64,000 nucleotides of DNA from Chitinophagaceae bacterium IBVUCB2 (GTDB taxonomy: Bacteria; Bacteroidota; Bacteroidia; Chitinophagales; Chitinophagaceae): assembly GCA_002127295.1 (NCBI GenBank), contig NFUV01000002.1, forward strand, positions 992,001 to 1,056,000. Direction: 5' to 3'. This document shows, one piece after another, positions 16,679 through 24,849 of the stretch; position 1 is the stretch's first letter, and each line of letters starts with the position of its first letter. Below the pieces are notes generated by a model. The model saw only the letters and a list, made by a program, of their open reading frames with translations. It did not search any database and was not told the origin of the DNA. A program made the translations under genes and the position numbers.

Positions 16679-17218
16679 ATGGCTACTAAAAAGAAAGCAA
16701 ATAAGAAGGCTGCAAAACCTGCCAAAAAAACCGCAACAAAAAAGACTGCCCGCCGCGGAGGGAAAGTAAGCCGTAAAAAAGCTGCACCAAAAAGAAAAGC
16801 AGTAAAGGCAAAACGTAAACCTATTGCCAAAAAGAAATCAACTCCTAAAAAAGTAAAATCTGCCAAAAAGAAAGTAGTAAAGAAGGCGATTAAAAAAGCG
16901 GTAAAAAAGGTAGTGAAGAAAGCGGTTAAGAAAGCTGCTAAGAAAAAAGTCGCACCAAAACCTGTTGCGAAAAAGGTTGCTCCAAAACCAAAGCCAGTAA
17001 CAAAGAAAGTAGCAACACCAAAGCCTAAAGCTGCAGCACCAGTGCCTGCTCCCGTTGTAGTAGAAAGAATAGAAGAAGTTTTTGTAAGCCCTGAAGAAAC
17101 AGTAGTAGTAGAAACTATTGTTTTAGAAGAAGAAGCATCTGATGAAGGATTTGATGTTGGGGATGAAGCAATAGCTTCTGATAACGGGGTTAATGAAGAT
17201 AAAGACGAAGAAGCATAA
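16679..17218 (+). CDS. Histone H1-like Lys/Ala-rich protein with acidic tail
   Basis: A 179-residue protein of striking composition. Residues 1-120 are almost entirely Lys, Ala, Pro, Val and Arg in KKAVKK- and PKPVAKK-type repeats, like the C-terminal tail of histone H1 and bacterial Hc1/AlgP-like proteins. Residues 125-179 are strongly acidic (ERIEEVFVSPEE, VVETIVLEEEASDEG, NEDKDEEA). The basic part should bind DNA without sequence preference; the acidic tail may weaken or regulate binding. It probably helps compact the nucleoid, which is inference. The gene has its own terminator. The low-complexity repeats could expand or contract between strains. Confidence 0.8.
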   Translation: MATKKKANKKAAKPAKKTATKKTARRGGKVSRKKAAPKRKAVKAKRKPIAKKKSTPKKVKSAKKKVVKKAIKKAVKKVVKKAVKKAAKKKVAPKPVAKKVAPKPKPVTKKVATPKPKAAAPVPAPVVVERIEEVFVSPEETVVVETIVLEEEASDEGFDVGDEAIASDNGVNEDKDEEA

Positions 17219-17237
17219 GCTATCTTATAATATTTTT

Positions 17238-17266
17238 AAAGCCGCCTTATTGAAGGTGGCTTTTTT
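17238..17266 (+). terminator. Rho-independent terminator of the H1-like gene
   Basis: AAAGCCGCCTT (17238-17248) pairs with AAGGTGGCTTT (17253-17263) with one G-T wobble, followed by TTT. It lies in the gap before the convergent oxidoreductase gene. Confidence 0.88.
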
Positions 17267-17278
17267 ATGCAGTTAAAA

Positions 17279-18418
17279 TCAGAAAGGGTTTCCATGCGTT
17301 TGTCTTACTAAATAGCTAACGAACCCCGGGAAAGGTTTTGCAATAGTGATAAATAAATTTGTAAGCCAGTTGCGGCCAAATAATCGTTGAATTCTCCTGC
17401 CCATTACTAACCGATGTGCAAACACATTGCTCCATTGCCGGCTATATTGTTTTTCCATTTCATCTCTTGTAATAGTATGCTTCAGAAAATTCTGCATAAG
17501 AGTGGCGGCAATCTTACTCCCGTGTAAAGCCATGCTCATACCATTTCCACAAAGCGGAGTTATCATACCTGCAGCGTCACCAACCATCAAAACATGATTC
17601 TCCACCTGTGATTTTTTATCAAAGCTTATTTGTGAAATAGTAAGTGGTGTAACTAATGTGACATTACTTTCTGTGAATATTTTTTTGAGATGCGGGTTCT
17701 GGCTTAAAATCATCGCCTCCATTTGTTTAATATTACCGTTGCTCTTCTGTAAATTAGAGGCCGTTGTCATATAGCAGATATTATAATTGTCATCTTCAAT
17801 TTTTACAATGCCGCAATAGCCATTTTTAAAATTGTGAAGAGCAATCGTATCCACAGGAAAGGCTGATTTTACATGGTACTTTACACCGATATAGTTATTT
17901 AATTTATTTTTTGCAGCGCTAATGAAGGATCTCTTCCATTTAATATCAATATTGCTGCGTTTGCCATAGCTGCCAGCCACCAACTTTGACTGGTATTTTT
18001 TTAATGAAGTATGAATACTAAACTCATCTCCGGAAAACGTAACATCGTTAACTTTTGTGTTTTCTAATATATCAACACCCTGGGTCTTTGCTATTTGTAC
18101 TAATGTATTATCTAACCTGTACCGGCTAATACCAAAGCCTCCCAGTGGTAATGAATGCTCAAGCATTTTCCCACTTACGGATGAAACCTGGAGTTTGGTA
18201 ATGATTGGAACTTTCATACTATCAAGATCAACACCCAGGTCATTCAGAAAATCCCATGATTCCAGGCTAATATATTCTCCGCAAATTTTGTGAAATGGGT
18301 ATTGCTCCTTTTCAAAGAGGATAACAGAATAACCTTGTCTTTTTAGTTGAATGGAAAGTGAAAGACCTGCGAGCCCACCTCCAACAATGGCAACATCATA
18401 TGTTGTAGCAGTTTCCAC
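17279..18418 (-). CDS. FAD-dependent oxidoreductase of the polyketide-lipid operon
   Basis: A 379-residue flavoprotein of the geranylgeranyl-reductase/aromatic-hydroxylase class. The FAD ADP-binding fold is at the N-terminus (VAIVGGGLAGLSLSIQLKRQ, then the acidic VILFEKE), and the second FAD motif is VLMVGDAAGMITPLCGNGM near 275. A short HKICGEYISLE follows the first motif, as in menaquinone-lipid and phenolic-lipid oxidoreductases. It is the last gene of the operon, 3 bp after the methyltransferase. By analogy with SrsC of Streptomyces griseus it may hydroxylate or oxidise the phenolic ring to a quinone; reduction of a prenyl chain is the alternative. The actual substrate is unknown. Confidence 0.82.
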   Translation of the reverse strand: METATTYDVAIVGGGLAGLSLSIQLKRQGYSVILFEKEQYPFHKICGEYISLESWDFLNDLGVDLDSMKVPIITKLQVSSVSGKMLEHSLPLGGFGISRYRLDNTLVQIAKTQGVDILENTKVNDVTFSGDEFSIHTSLKKYQSKLVAGSYGKRSNIDIKWKRSFISAAKNKLNNYIGVKYHVKSAFPVDTIALHNFKNGYCGIVKIEDDNYNICYMTTASNLQKSNGNIKQMEAMILSQNPHLKKIFTESNVTLVTPLTISQISFDKKSQVENHVLMVGDAAGMITPLCGNGMSMALHGSKIAATLMQNFLKHTITRDEMEKQYSRQWSNVFAHRLVMGRRIQRLFGRNWLTNLFITIAKPFPGFVSYLVRQTHGNPF

Positions 18419-18421
18419 TCG

Positions 18422-19123
18422 TTAATTTTTTACTTCTGCAACCACTAACCATCGGAAAGCCCATTTCCAGGTGATAGTGAAATTTGCAATGCCGGATTGT
18501 CGAAATAATTGTTGCCAGTCTTTTTTTCTAAAACTTCGGGCCACCGATAAGCAGGCATCATTTTTTACCAGGTATGATTTACTGAAAAATTTTGTAATGT
18601 ACTTGATGAGATAATAAGCCAGCCAATGCCGTTGCAGATCATTGATGAAAAAGCCGGTTTTGCTATTCTGTTGTAGCCAGCGAAGCATATTTATTAATTG
18701 CTCATTGGTAAAATGATGACAAAAAAGGGAAGAGAAAATGATAGTTGGTTTATTGTTTCCAAAATTTACTTTCTCATAATCGCTGCAAATCCATTGACAG
18801 GGTAGTTGTGGATATTGTTGTTTCGCAAAAGCTAAACATTCGGCGTTCATATCAATACCAATGAAACTGACCGGAATATTATTTTTTGTGCAATATTTAT
18901 AAATGGCAAAAAGATTATCACCTCCACCGCAACCGATCTCACAGATAGTAAGTGGAGTTGCATTGCCTTTTAATTTTTTTAACCCTTTCAATGTAATAGC
19001 ATGCCCGCCGAGTCTTGTATTGATAATATTTAACTCCTTTAGTGTTTGTGCCATGGCATCGAAGGAGATATCATCTCCGTCCATTAATTCTTTCTGGTAA
19101 CTGCGTTGCTGTAGATTTATCAT
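18422..19123 (-). CDS. SAM-dependent methyltransferase of the polyketide-lipid operon
   Basis: A 233-residue class I methyltransferase. The SAM-binding motif I is LTICEIGCGGGDN (about 59-70), with the acidic end of strand 2 in VSFIGIDMNAECLAFAKQQY and a motif IV-like IIFSSLFCHHF. A basic C-terminal part (SFRKKDWQQLFRQSG) completes it. Its start overlaps the polyketide synthase stop by 4 bp (ATGA), and it is followed by the oxidoreductase after 3 bp. By position it parallels SrsB, which methylates alkylresorcinols in Streptomyces griseus. Expected substrate: the phenolic product of the type III synthase (inference). Confidence 0.83.
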   Translation of the reverse strand: MINLQQRSYQKELMDGDDISFDAMAQTLKELNIINTRLGGHAITLKGLKKLKGNATPLTICEIGCGGGDNLFAIYKYCTKNNIPVSFIGIDMNAECLAFAKQQYPQLPCQWICSDYEKVNFGNNKPTIIFSSLFCHHFTNEQLINMLRWLQQNSKTGFFINDLQRHWLAYYLIKYITKFFSKSYLVKNDACLSVARSFRKKDWQQLFRQSGIANFTITWKWAFRWLVVAEVKN

Positions 19124-20202
19124 GCAGATAAAATAAAAGTTTCCATCGTTAAGCCCGGTCCGAAGGCGGCACCGAAAATGGTATTCTTTTGTTTTTTGTT
19201 GAGAGTAGCCATTATATTTTCTAACACAAACAAAACAGTCGGGGAAGACATATTGCCATAATCTCTTAGCACATCATAACAAGTTTGCAATTGACCATTG
19301 GTAAAACCAAGGCTTTTATGAACAGCTTCCAGTATTTTTTTTCCTCCCGGATGTATGCACCACTGAGTAATGTTTTCTTTATTTAGGTTAGCAGCTGCCA
19401 ATGCTTGTTGTACTAAAACATCAAAATCTTCTTCTATCATATCTGCCACATAGCCGCTTAATGTCATCAGGAAGCCTTTTGAAGATAATTGCCAGGCCAT
19501 ATCTTTTTTCCCTTTTAAAGAGACCATTGAATAAAAATTATCAATTGTTAAGCCATCCTGTTCTTCATTACCGGTCACTAAAACTGCTGCAGCTCCGTCT
19601 GAAAATAACATACTGCTCGTCATGTTGTCAACTGTATGTTCTTTTTGAAAATGCAGGGTACAGAGTTCTGTGCATACTATTAATACAGTTGCTTTTTTAT
19701 CAGCTTTACAAAATGCGTCTGCTATTTTCAATGCGTGGATCGCTGCATAACAGCCCATGAAGTTGATTGAAGTGCGGAAAGTAGTGGTGGGTAAGTTTAG
19801 TAGTTCGAGCAACTCAAGATCAAGACCGGGGGCACTCATGCCAGTACAACTAACGGTAATGAGATGAGTAATTGTATGCTCCGGCGATTGGTCAATACAT
19901 TTATTGATAGCTGCAAGAGAAAGTTGGGCTGCATGCTGCTGGTACCATTGCATCCGTTTTTCCAATTTTGGAAATGGTTCCAGGTTTTCAGTTGAGGAAT
20001 AAAATGCCCATTCAGCCGCAGGTGAACTATAATCGGGAATAACAGAATAACGGGTATCAATACCGCCTTGCCGGTACAGGTATTTTAATTTTCGTTTATC
20101 CTTTTCATCAAGGGCATAAACCCGTTGCATAAAATCAAGAATAACAGATTGTTCATGTTTAAATGCCGGAATGGCTGTGCCAATGGATATTATTTTACTC
20201 AA
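19120..20202 (-). CDS. Type III polyketide synthase (chalcone/stilbene synthase family)
   Basis: A 360-residue homodimeric-type ketosynthase that acts on acyl-CoA starters with malonyl-CoA, without an acyl carrier protein. The catalytic triad is complete: C119 in TVSCTGMSAPGLD, H284 in WCIHPGGKKIL and N317 in RDYGNMSSPTVLF. The thiolase-fold N- and C-domains are both present at normal length. The product could be an alkylresorcinol, alkylpyrone or phloroglucinol; sequence alone does not tell. It is the second gene of the operon, overlapping UbiA and the methyltransferase by 4 bp each. The closest characterised layout I know is the srsABC operon of Streptomyces griseus, which makes methylated phenolic lipids and alkylquinones. 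Confidence 0.92.
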   Translation of the reverse strand: MSKIISIGTAIPAFKHEQSVILDFMQRVYALDEKDKRKLKYLYRQGGIDTRYSVIPDYSSPAAEWAFYSSTENLEPFPKLEKRMQWYQQHAAQLSLAAINKCIDQSPEHTITHLITVSCTGMSAPGLDLELLELLNLPTTTFRTSINFMGCYAAIHALKIADAFCKADKKATVLIVCTELCTLHFQKEHTVDNMTSSMLFSDGAAAVLVTGNEEQDGLTIDNFYSMVSLKGKKDMAWQLSSKGFLMTLSGYVADMIEEDFDVLVQQALAAANLNKENITQWCIHPGGKKILEAVHKSLGFTNGQLQTCYDVLRDYGNMSSPTVLFVLENIMATLNKKQKNTIFGAAFGPGLTMETFILSA

Positions 20203-21059
20203 AAAAACCTCCAGGTTAATAGAATGATAAATGCAATGTTTGTACAGGCGGCAGCTATCCAGTTCATCTTCATCGTATTTTTAAAATTAGCGGCTTCGTT
20301 ATTTTTTCTTACTTGTAAAAACCAGATGATGAAATAAACGATAACGGGAAGGAAAAGGATGCTAACAACCAGTAATTTGTTTATTTCTTTTAAATGGATA
20401 AAGAACTGTGCCATAAATATCCATGCAAGCAGGTAAACAATTGCACAGAAGATAAAAGTACCGTTATATCCCAGCTTATAACTTATGGTAGCTACACCAT
20501 CAGCCAGGTCTTGTTTGTGCTGATAAATTTGTGTAAGCGGATAAAATCCGCCAATCAGCAATGCGCAGATAACCATTCCCTGCCAGGGTACCCATATAGT
20601 TGTGTCTGCATTGCTGCCATAATATACTAATGCAAAAGTCAGAGCCCCTTGAAATATGATGACGGTGAGGTAGCCAATCACCGGATACTTTTTTAACCGG
20701 ATGCCACGGTAGCTATAAGCTTTAGAGGCTCCGATGTATAATACAGCTACACCTGCAAATAAAGGACTTATCAAAAAACTGAGTAGAATGGCTGCAACAT
20801 CTAATACAATCGTAAGTAAAAAGAGTTGACGGGATGGAGGGGGTGGCTTTTCCAATCCGCCAATACTTTCGGTATCCCGGTCCATATAACTATTGTAACC
20901 ATTACTGGCCGGGTAAATTAATAAATGCAGTATAAAGAAAATCAAGGCGGCTTTGTTCCAATCAATGACCGGTACCTGGGATAAGGAAAAAAAATATAAT
21001 GGCGACAAAAAAACAGAGAAAGGTATCCGTAGTAGTTTAATGGTAGATGCGGAAAGCAT
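20199..21059 (-). CDS. UbiA-family prenyltransferase of the polyketide-lipid operon
   Basis: A 286-residue integral membrane protein with about eight to nine helices. The first Asp-rich motif is NSYMDRDTESIGG (N56, D60, D62), which would bind the prenyl diphosphate through magnesium. A second motif region is YQHKQDLADGVATISYKLG. UbiA enzymes attach isoprenoid chains to aromatic acceptors or other nucleophiles. It opens the operon and overlaps the type III synthase gene by 4 bp, so its acceptor is probably the polyketide ring; this is inference. MqnP or MenA of the quinone pathway are alternatives, since mqnE lies just upstream, but the NSYMDRD motif and the coupling to the synthase argue for a pathway-specific enzyme. 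Confidence 0.85.
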   Translation of the reverse strand: MLSASTIKLLRIPFSVFLSPLYFFSLSQVPVIDWNKAALIFFILHLLIYPASNGYNSYMDRDTESIGGLEKPPPPSRQLFLLTIVLDVAAILLSFLISPLFAGVAVLYIGASKAYSYRGIRLKKYPVIGYLTVIIFQGALTFALVYYGSNADTTIWVPWQGMVICALLIGGFYPLTQIYQHKQDLADGVATISYKLGYNGTFIFCAIVYLLAWIFMAQFFIHLKEINKLLVVSILFLPVIVYFIIWFLQVRKNNEAANFKNTMKMNWIAAACTNIAFIILLTWRFF

Positions 21060-21254
21060 AAGGCCGTCAATGTTTCTTGAAAGGTAGGATGATGGGATGA
21101 GAATTGAGGAAAATGTTCATTGGTTGAATCAGAAATTCATGAATCTATCAAATCTTTTACTCAGCCTTTTTCTAAATAAGTTATTGCCTTATAGATGAAT
21201 TGAATCGTAATGGTGTATAGGCTCTTATTAAAAGAAATATCTAGAAAATAAATC

Positions 21255-22397
21255 TCAATTCATTTCCGGATCCGGTTCTGCATTCAATCCACTATAATCC
21301 TTAACCACATTATACAAAGTATCTCTTTCAACAGGGGCTCTTTTAGCTTGCCTGATTAATGTAACTAATTCAGCGGTTGTCATAGATGGAGTTTGTTCTT
21401 CAGATCCAGCCATGCTATAAATTTTAGTTGTATCATCAATTGTTCCGTCAATATCATCCACACCAAAAGAAAGGGAGAGTTGTGCATTCTGCCTGCCCAG
21501 CATCGGCCAGTATGCTTTCAGGTGAGGGAAATTTTCTAAATAGATTCTTGCGATGGCATAAGTCCGCATATCCTCAACTACACTGCTTTCAGGGATATTG
21601 CTCATGTCATTATCCTTATTGCGAAACTTAAGTGGAATAAAAGTATTAAAGCCACCAGTTTTATCCTGCAAATCTCTTAACCTCCTCATATGGTCAATGC
21701 GGTGTTCATATTTTTCAATATGACCAAACAGCATCGTAGCATTTGAGTGTAATCCCAGTTTGTGTGCAGTTTCATGAATTAATAGCCAGCCATTGCCGTC
21801 AACTTTATCAGCACAAATTTTTTCCCTTATCTCCGGGTGAAAAATTTCTGCACCGCCACCGGGAATACTATCCAGGCCTGCTTCAATTAAAAATTTCAAT
21901 CCTTCTTCCACACTCACCTTTGCTTTGCGGAACATATAGTCATATTCCACCGCTGTAAATGCTTTAATGTGTAATCCGGGACGATGTGCTTTAATAGCTT
22001 TTAACAGGTCAGCAAAAAATTTCAGGTCCATTTTTGGATGAACACCACCCACAATATGTACTTCTGTTATTGGTTTGCCATCATATTTTTTTACGATGTG
22101 CAGCATTTGCTCAATACTCATTTCCCAACCTTCTTCCCGGTGAGCATATAATTTACTGTAGGCACAAAAATTACAACTGAACACACATACATTGGTAGGC
22201 TCTATATGAAAATTGCGGTTGAAATAAACTTTATCGCCGTTCTTTCTTATTCGAACTTCGTTAGCAAGGCTACCCACAAAACCCAGGCTTCCTTTTTCAA
22301 AAAGTAATAATCCTTCCTCATCGGTAATGCGTTGCCCCGCTTTTACTTTATCAGCAATCGCCTTCAGTTCAGCGGATATATCGGTTGTAGCTATCAT
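21255..22397 (-). CDS. mqnE: Aminofutalosine synthase (radical SAM)
   Basis: A 380-residue radical SAM enzyme of the futalosine menaquinone pathway. It joins the enolpyruvyl benzoate made by MqnA with a SAM-derived adenosyl radical to form 6-amino-6-deoxyfutalosine. The iron-sulfur cysteines are C71, C75 and C78 in NVCVFSCNFCAYS (C-x3-C-x2-C). Later stretches TEVHIVGGVHPKMDLKFF, DSIPGGGAEIFHPEIR and TMLFGHIEKYEHRIDH are typical of the MqnC/MqnE/CofH group. Length and the CAYSK motif fit MqnE better than MqnC. No other menaquinone gene is adjacent. A promoter lies at 22423. It implies that this organism makes menaquinone by the futalosine route. Confidence 0.9.
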   Translation of the reverse strand: MIATTDISAELKAIADKVKAGQRITDEEGLLLFEKGSLGFVGSLANEVRIRKNGDKVYFNRNFHIEPTNVCVFSCNFCAYSKLYAHREEGWEMSIEQMLHIVKKYDGKPITEVHIVGGVHPKMDLKFFADLLKAIKAHRPGLHIKAFTAVEYDYMFRKAKVSVEEGLKFLIEAGLDSIPGGGAEIFHPEIREKICADKVDGNGWLLIHETAHKLGLHSNATMLFGHIEKYEHRIDHMRRLRDLQDKTGGFNTFIPLKFRNKDNDMSNIPESSVVEDMRTYAIARIYLENFPHLKAYWPMLGRQNAQLSLSFGVDDIDGTIDDTTKIYSMAGSEEQTPSMTTAELVTLIRQAKRAPVERDTLYNVVKDYSGLNAEPDPEMN

Positions 22398-22422
22398 AGT
22401 TTTTATAACAATTAACTGGCGG

Positions 22423-22454
22423 CAAAGTTACGATTCAGCAGGCTATTTATTAAA
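22423..22454 (-). promoter_or_regulatory. Probable promoter of mqnE
   Basis: On the minus strand TAACTTTG (22430-22423) matches the TAnnTTTG -7 box, and TTTA (22454-22451) lies 20 bp upstream as a near-consensus -33. Transcription would begin near 22416, about 20 nt before the mqnE ATG. Confidence 0.5.
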
Positions 22455-22492
22455 CAGTAAAATCCTTATCTTCCCAATTACAAACCCTCCGT

Positions 22493-23749
22493 ATGAGTAT
22501 AAAATTGAGATTGACCATTTTAAGCTTCTTGCAATTTTTTGTTTGGGGCGCCTGGCTTATCACTATTGCCAACTATTGGTTTGGTACAAAGCAATGGGAT
22601 GGAGGGCAATTTGGTGATGTATTTGCAACATTAGGATACTCATCTTTATTGATGCCCGCATTAACAGGTATTTTGGCTGACAAATGGATTAATGCCGAAA
22701 AACTCTATGGGGCGCTACATATCTTGGGCGGTATTTGCCTGGCATGCATTCCCATGGCTGAAAGCACTGCTAGTTTTTTTTGGATAATTTTCGCAGCCAT
22801 GATGTGTTACATGCCCACTATTTCACTGTCAAATTCCATTGCATATACTATTCTAAAAAATAACAATGAAGATGTAGTAAAAGTATTTCCTCCCATTCGT
22901 GTATGGGGAACAATTGGTTTTATTGCCGCTATGTGGGTAACCAATCTTACAGGAAATAAATCATCTGCTAATATGTTTTATATCGCAGCTTTCGCTGCAG
23001 TCGTATTGGGTGTTTATTCATTTACATTGCCAAAATGTCCTCCTCCAAAATTAATTTCAGCAAACTCCAGTTGGACGCAGAAACTTGGATTGGATGCTTT
23101 CAAATTATTCGGAACAACTAAAATGGCGTTGTTCTTTATCTTCTCCATGTTTTTGGGAGCTGCATTGCAATTAACAAATATGTATGGGGATGTATATCTT
23201 TCGGAATTTGAAAAAGTACCGGAGTATGCGGATTCATTTGTGGTGAAGTATTCTACTATCATCATGTCCATATCACAGATTTCCGAAACGTTATTTATCC
23301 TGGCAATCCCATTTTTCCTGAAGCGATTTGGTATTAAACAGGTAATGCTCATTTCAATGATAGCCTGGGTGCTTAGGTTTGGATTATTTTCCTATGGCGA
23401 CCCTGAAGGGGGATTATGGATGATCATTCTTTCCTGTATCGTTTATGGAATGGCATTTGACTTTTTTAATATATCCGGTTCGTTGTTTGTAGAAACAACA
23501 ACTGATTCAAAAATGCGTTCGAGTGCACAAGGTTTATTTATGATGATGACGAATGGAGTAGGTGCAGTACTTGGAAGCAAAATAAGTGCATGGTTAATTT
23601 CAACCTACTATACCAGCGAAGGTGGTGATAGGAACTGGCAGGGAATATGGCTGGCTTTTGCTATCTATGTATTAATTGTCGCAGTATTATTTGCCCTATT
23701 CTTCAGGCATAAACATAATCCAAAAGAGGTTGCAGAAATTAAGCATTAA
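22493..23749 (+). CDS. Nucleoside:H+ symporter (NupG-like MFS permease)
   Basis: A 418-residue MFS-type inner-membrane transporter with about twelve helices. It opens with LRLTILSFLQFFVWGAWLIT, followed by LMPALTGILADKWINAEKLY, the style of the nucleoside:H+ symporter family (NupG/XapB). The middle stretch KVFPPIRVWGTIGFIAAMWV and the late SSAQGLFMMMTNGVGAVLGS are also conserved there. Predicted role: uptake of nucleosides driven by protons. The gene is alone between mqnE (divergent) and the repeat-containing gap before an ABC ATPase gene. Substrate range is not visible. Confidence 0.85.
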   Translation: MSIKLRLTILSFLQFFVWGAWLITIANYWFGTKQWDGGQFGDVFATLGYSSLLMPALTGILADKWINAEKLYGALHILGGICLACIPMAESTASFFWIIFAAMMCYMPTISLSNSIAYTILKNNNEDVVKVFPPIRVWGTIGFIAAMWVTNLTGNKSSANMFYIAAFAAVVLGVYSFTLPKCPPPKLISANSSWTQKLGLDAFKLFGTTKMALFFIFSMFLGAALQLTNMYGDVYLSEFEKVPEYADSFVVKYSTIIMSISQISETLFILAIPFFLKRFGIKQVMLISMIAWVLRFGLFSYGDPEGGLWMIILSCIVYGMAFDFFNISGSLFVETTTDSKMRSSAQGLFMMMTNGVGAVLGSKISAWLISTYYTSEGGDRNWQGIWLAFAIYVLIVAVLFALFFRHKHNPKEVAEIKH

Positions 23750-23776
23750 AGATTTTATCTACCCAACTGCAATGCT

Positions 23777-23804
23777 ACTATCGGCTTCGTTGCGTCGCAC
23801 TCTT
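23777..23804 (+). repeat. Dispersed intergenic repeat, copy A
   Basis: A segment of about 28 bp whose core is GCTTCGTTGCGTCGCAC (23784-23800). A second copy at 32787-32814 shares 26 of 28 positions. Both copies are intergenic, behind plus-strand genes, 9 kb apart. There is no coding potential and no perfect hairpin. It looks like a small dispersed family element. Confidence 0.6.
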
Positions 23805-23902
23805 CAGGGTTCTGTTCACTATGCTGCATTTGCGAATGCTCAATATTGCTAGCCAATATTCCTTAATGCTTGTCATTTAACCTGCATGGTTTATTTTCGG
23901 GC

Positions 23903-24844
23903 ATGGCTTTATTAAGAGTATCGGATATTGGCAAGAAGGAAAACAATGTTTTTACAATAGAGAATATAAACTTCACCCAGGAAGCTGGACAAAAGATAGC
24001 AATAGCCGGAGAAACAGGTTCCGGCAAAACAACAATACTTAAAATGATTGCGGGTCTTTTGCAACCCGATGAAGGTGCTATTTATTTCGAAGGCGAAAGA
24101 GTGTTAGGACCTTTTGAGAAATTAATCCCTGGTCATCGATCTATAGCTTACCTAAGCCAGCATTTTGAATTACGTAATAATTACCGGGTAGAAGAGGAGT
24201 TAGAAAGTAAAAACTTATTGACTGATAAAGAGGCTGATAACATTTACAGCATTTGTAATATTAAGCAGCTGCTAAAAAGAAAGACAAATGAACTCTCCGG
24301 GGGCGAAAGACAACGTATTGTATTAGCGAGACTATTAACTACTTCTCCGAAATTGTTAGTGCTGGATGAACCTTTCTCCAATCTGGATCTGGCACAAAAG
24401 AATAATATCAAGTCAGTATTGCTGGATATAGGTTCGAAATTAGGAACCACTTGTGTTATGGTCTCCCATGATGCTGCTGATACACTTTCCTGGGCTGATA
24501 CAATAATTGTTATAAGGAATGGACAAATAGTTCAGCAAGGAACCCCAAAAGAAGTTTATAACAATCCCCTTGATGAATATTGTGCAGGTCTGTTTGGTGA
24601 ATACAATTTGTTGAACCAGGAAAATGCTCAAGCATTCCTTGTTGATCAACAGCAATTAATTGTACGACCAGAGCAGTTTAGTATAGCTTCTGAGGCCACA
24701 GGAGTGAAAGGTATTGTTCAAGCTGTTTATTTTTTTGGAAGCTATTATAACGTAGATGTGTTGGTTCATGATCAATTCCTACGGGTAAAAATCGCTAATA
24801 ATCCATTTCAAAACGGCGATGCTATTTATATTGCCATTAATTAA
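23903..24844 (+). CDS. Orphan ABC transporter ATP-binding protein
   Basis: A 313-residue ABC ATPase. The frame is open from a TTG at 23870, but the ATG at 23903 begins MALLRVSDIGKKEN and fits the family. Motifs: Walker A in GETGSGKTTILKM, signature LSGGERQRIVLARL, Walker B KLLVLDEPFSNLD and the switch histidine in VMVSHD. A C-terminal domain (QLIVRPEQFSIASEATGVKG and onward, about 75 residues) resembles the TOBE-like domain of the MalK/PotA/FbpC importers. No permease or binding-protein gene is near, so its partner lies elsewhere. An iron, polyamine or similar importer is possible; unproven. Confidence 0.82.
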   Translation: MALLRVSDIGKKENNVFTIENINFTQEAGQKIAIAGETGSGKTTILKMIAGLLQPDEGAIYFEGERVLGPFEKLIPGHRSIAYLSQHFELRNNYRVEEELESKNLLTDKEADNIYSICNIKQLLKRKTNELSGGERQRIVLARLLTTSPKLLVLDEPFSNLDLAQKNNIKSVLLDIGSKLGTTCVMVSHDAADTLSWADTIIVIRNGQIVQQGTPKEVYNNPLDEYCAGLFGEYNLLNQENAQAFLVDQQQLIVRPEQFSIASEATGVKGIVQAVYFFGSYYNVDVLVHDQFLRVKIANNPFQNGDAIYIAIN

Positions 24845-24849
24845 CTGCG

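Noticed and set aside
16669-16866. A hydrophobic Phe/Ala-rich minus-strand frame
   Set aside because: It is the complement of the lysine-rich H1-like gene; complementing AAA/AAG and GCN codons gives Phe/Leu/Ala-rich translations by chance.
20199-21059. UbiA gene as the menaquinone enzyme MqnP
   Set aside because: The motif and the 4-bp overlap with the type III synthase gene favour a pathway-specific enzyme; kept as an alternative in the entry.
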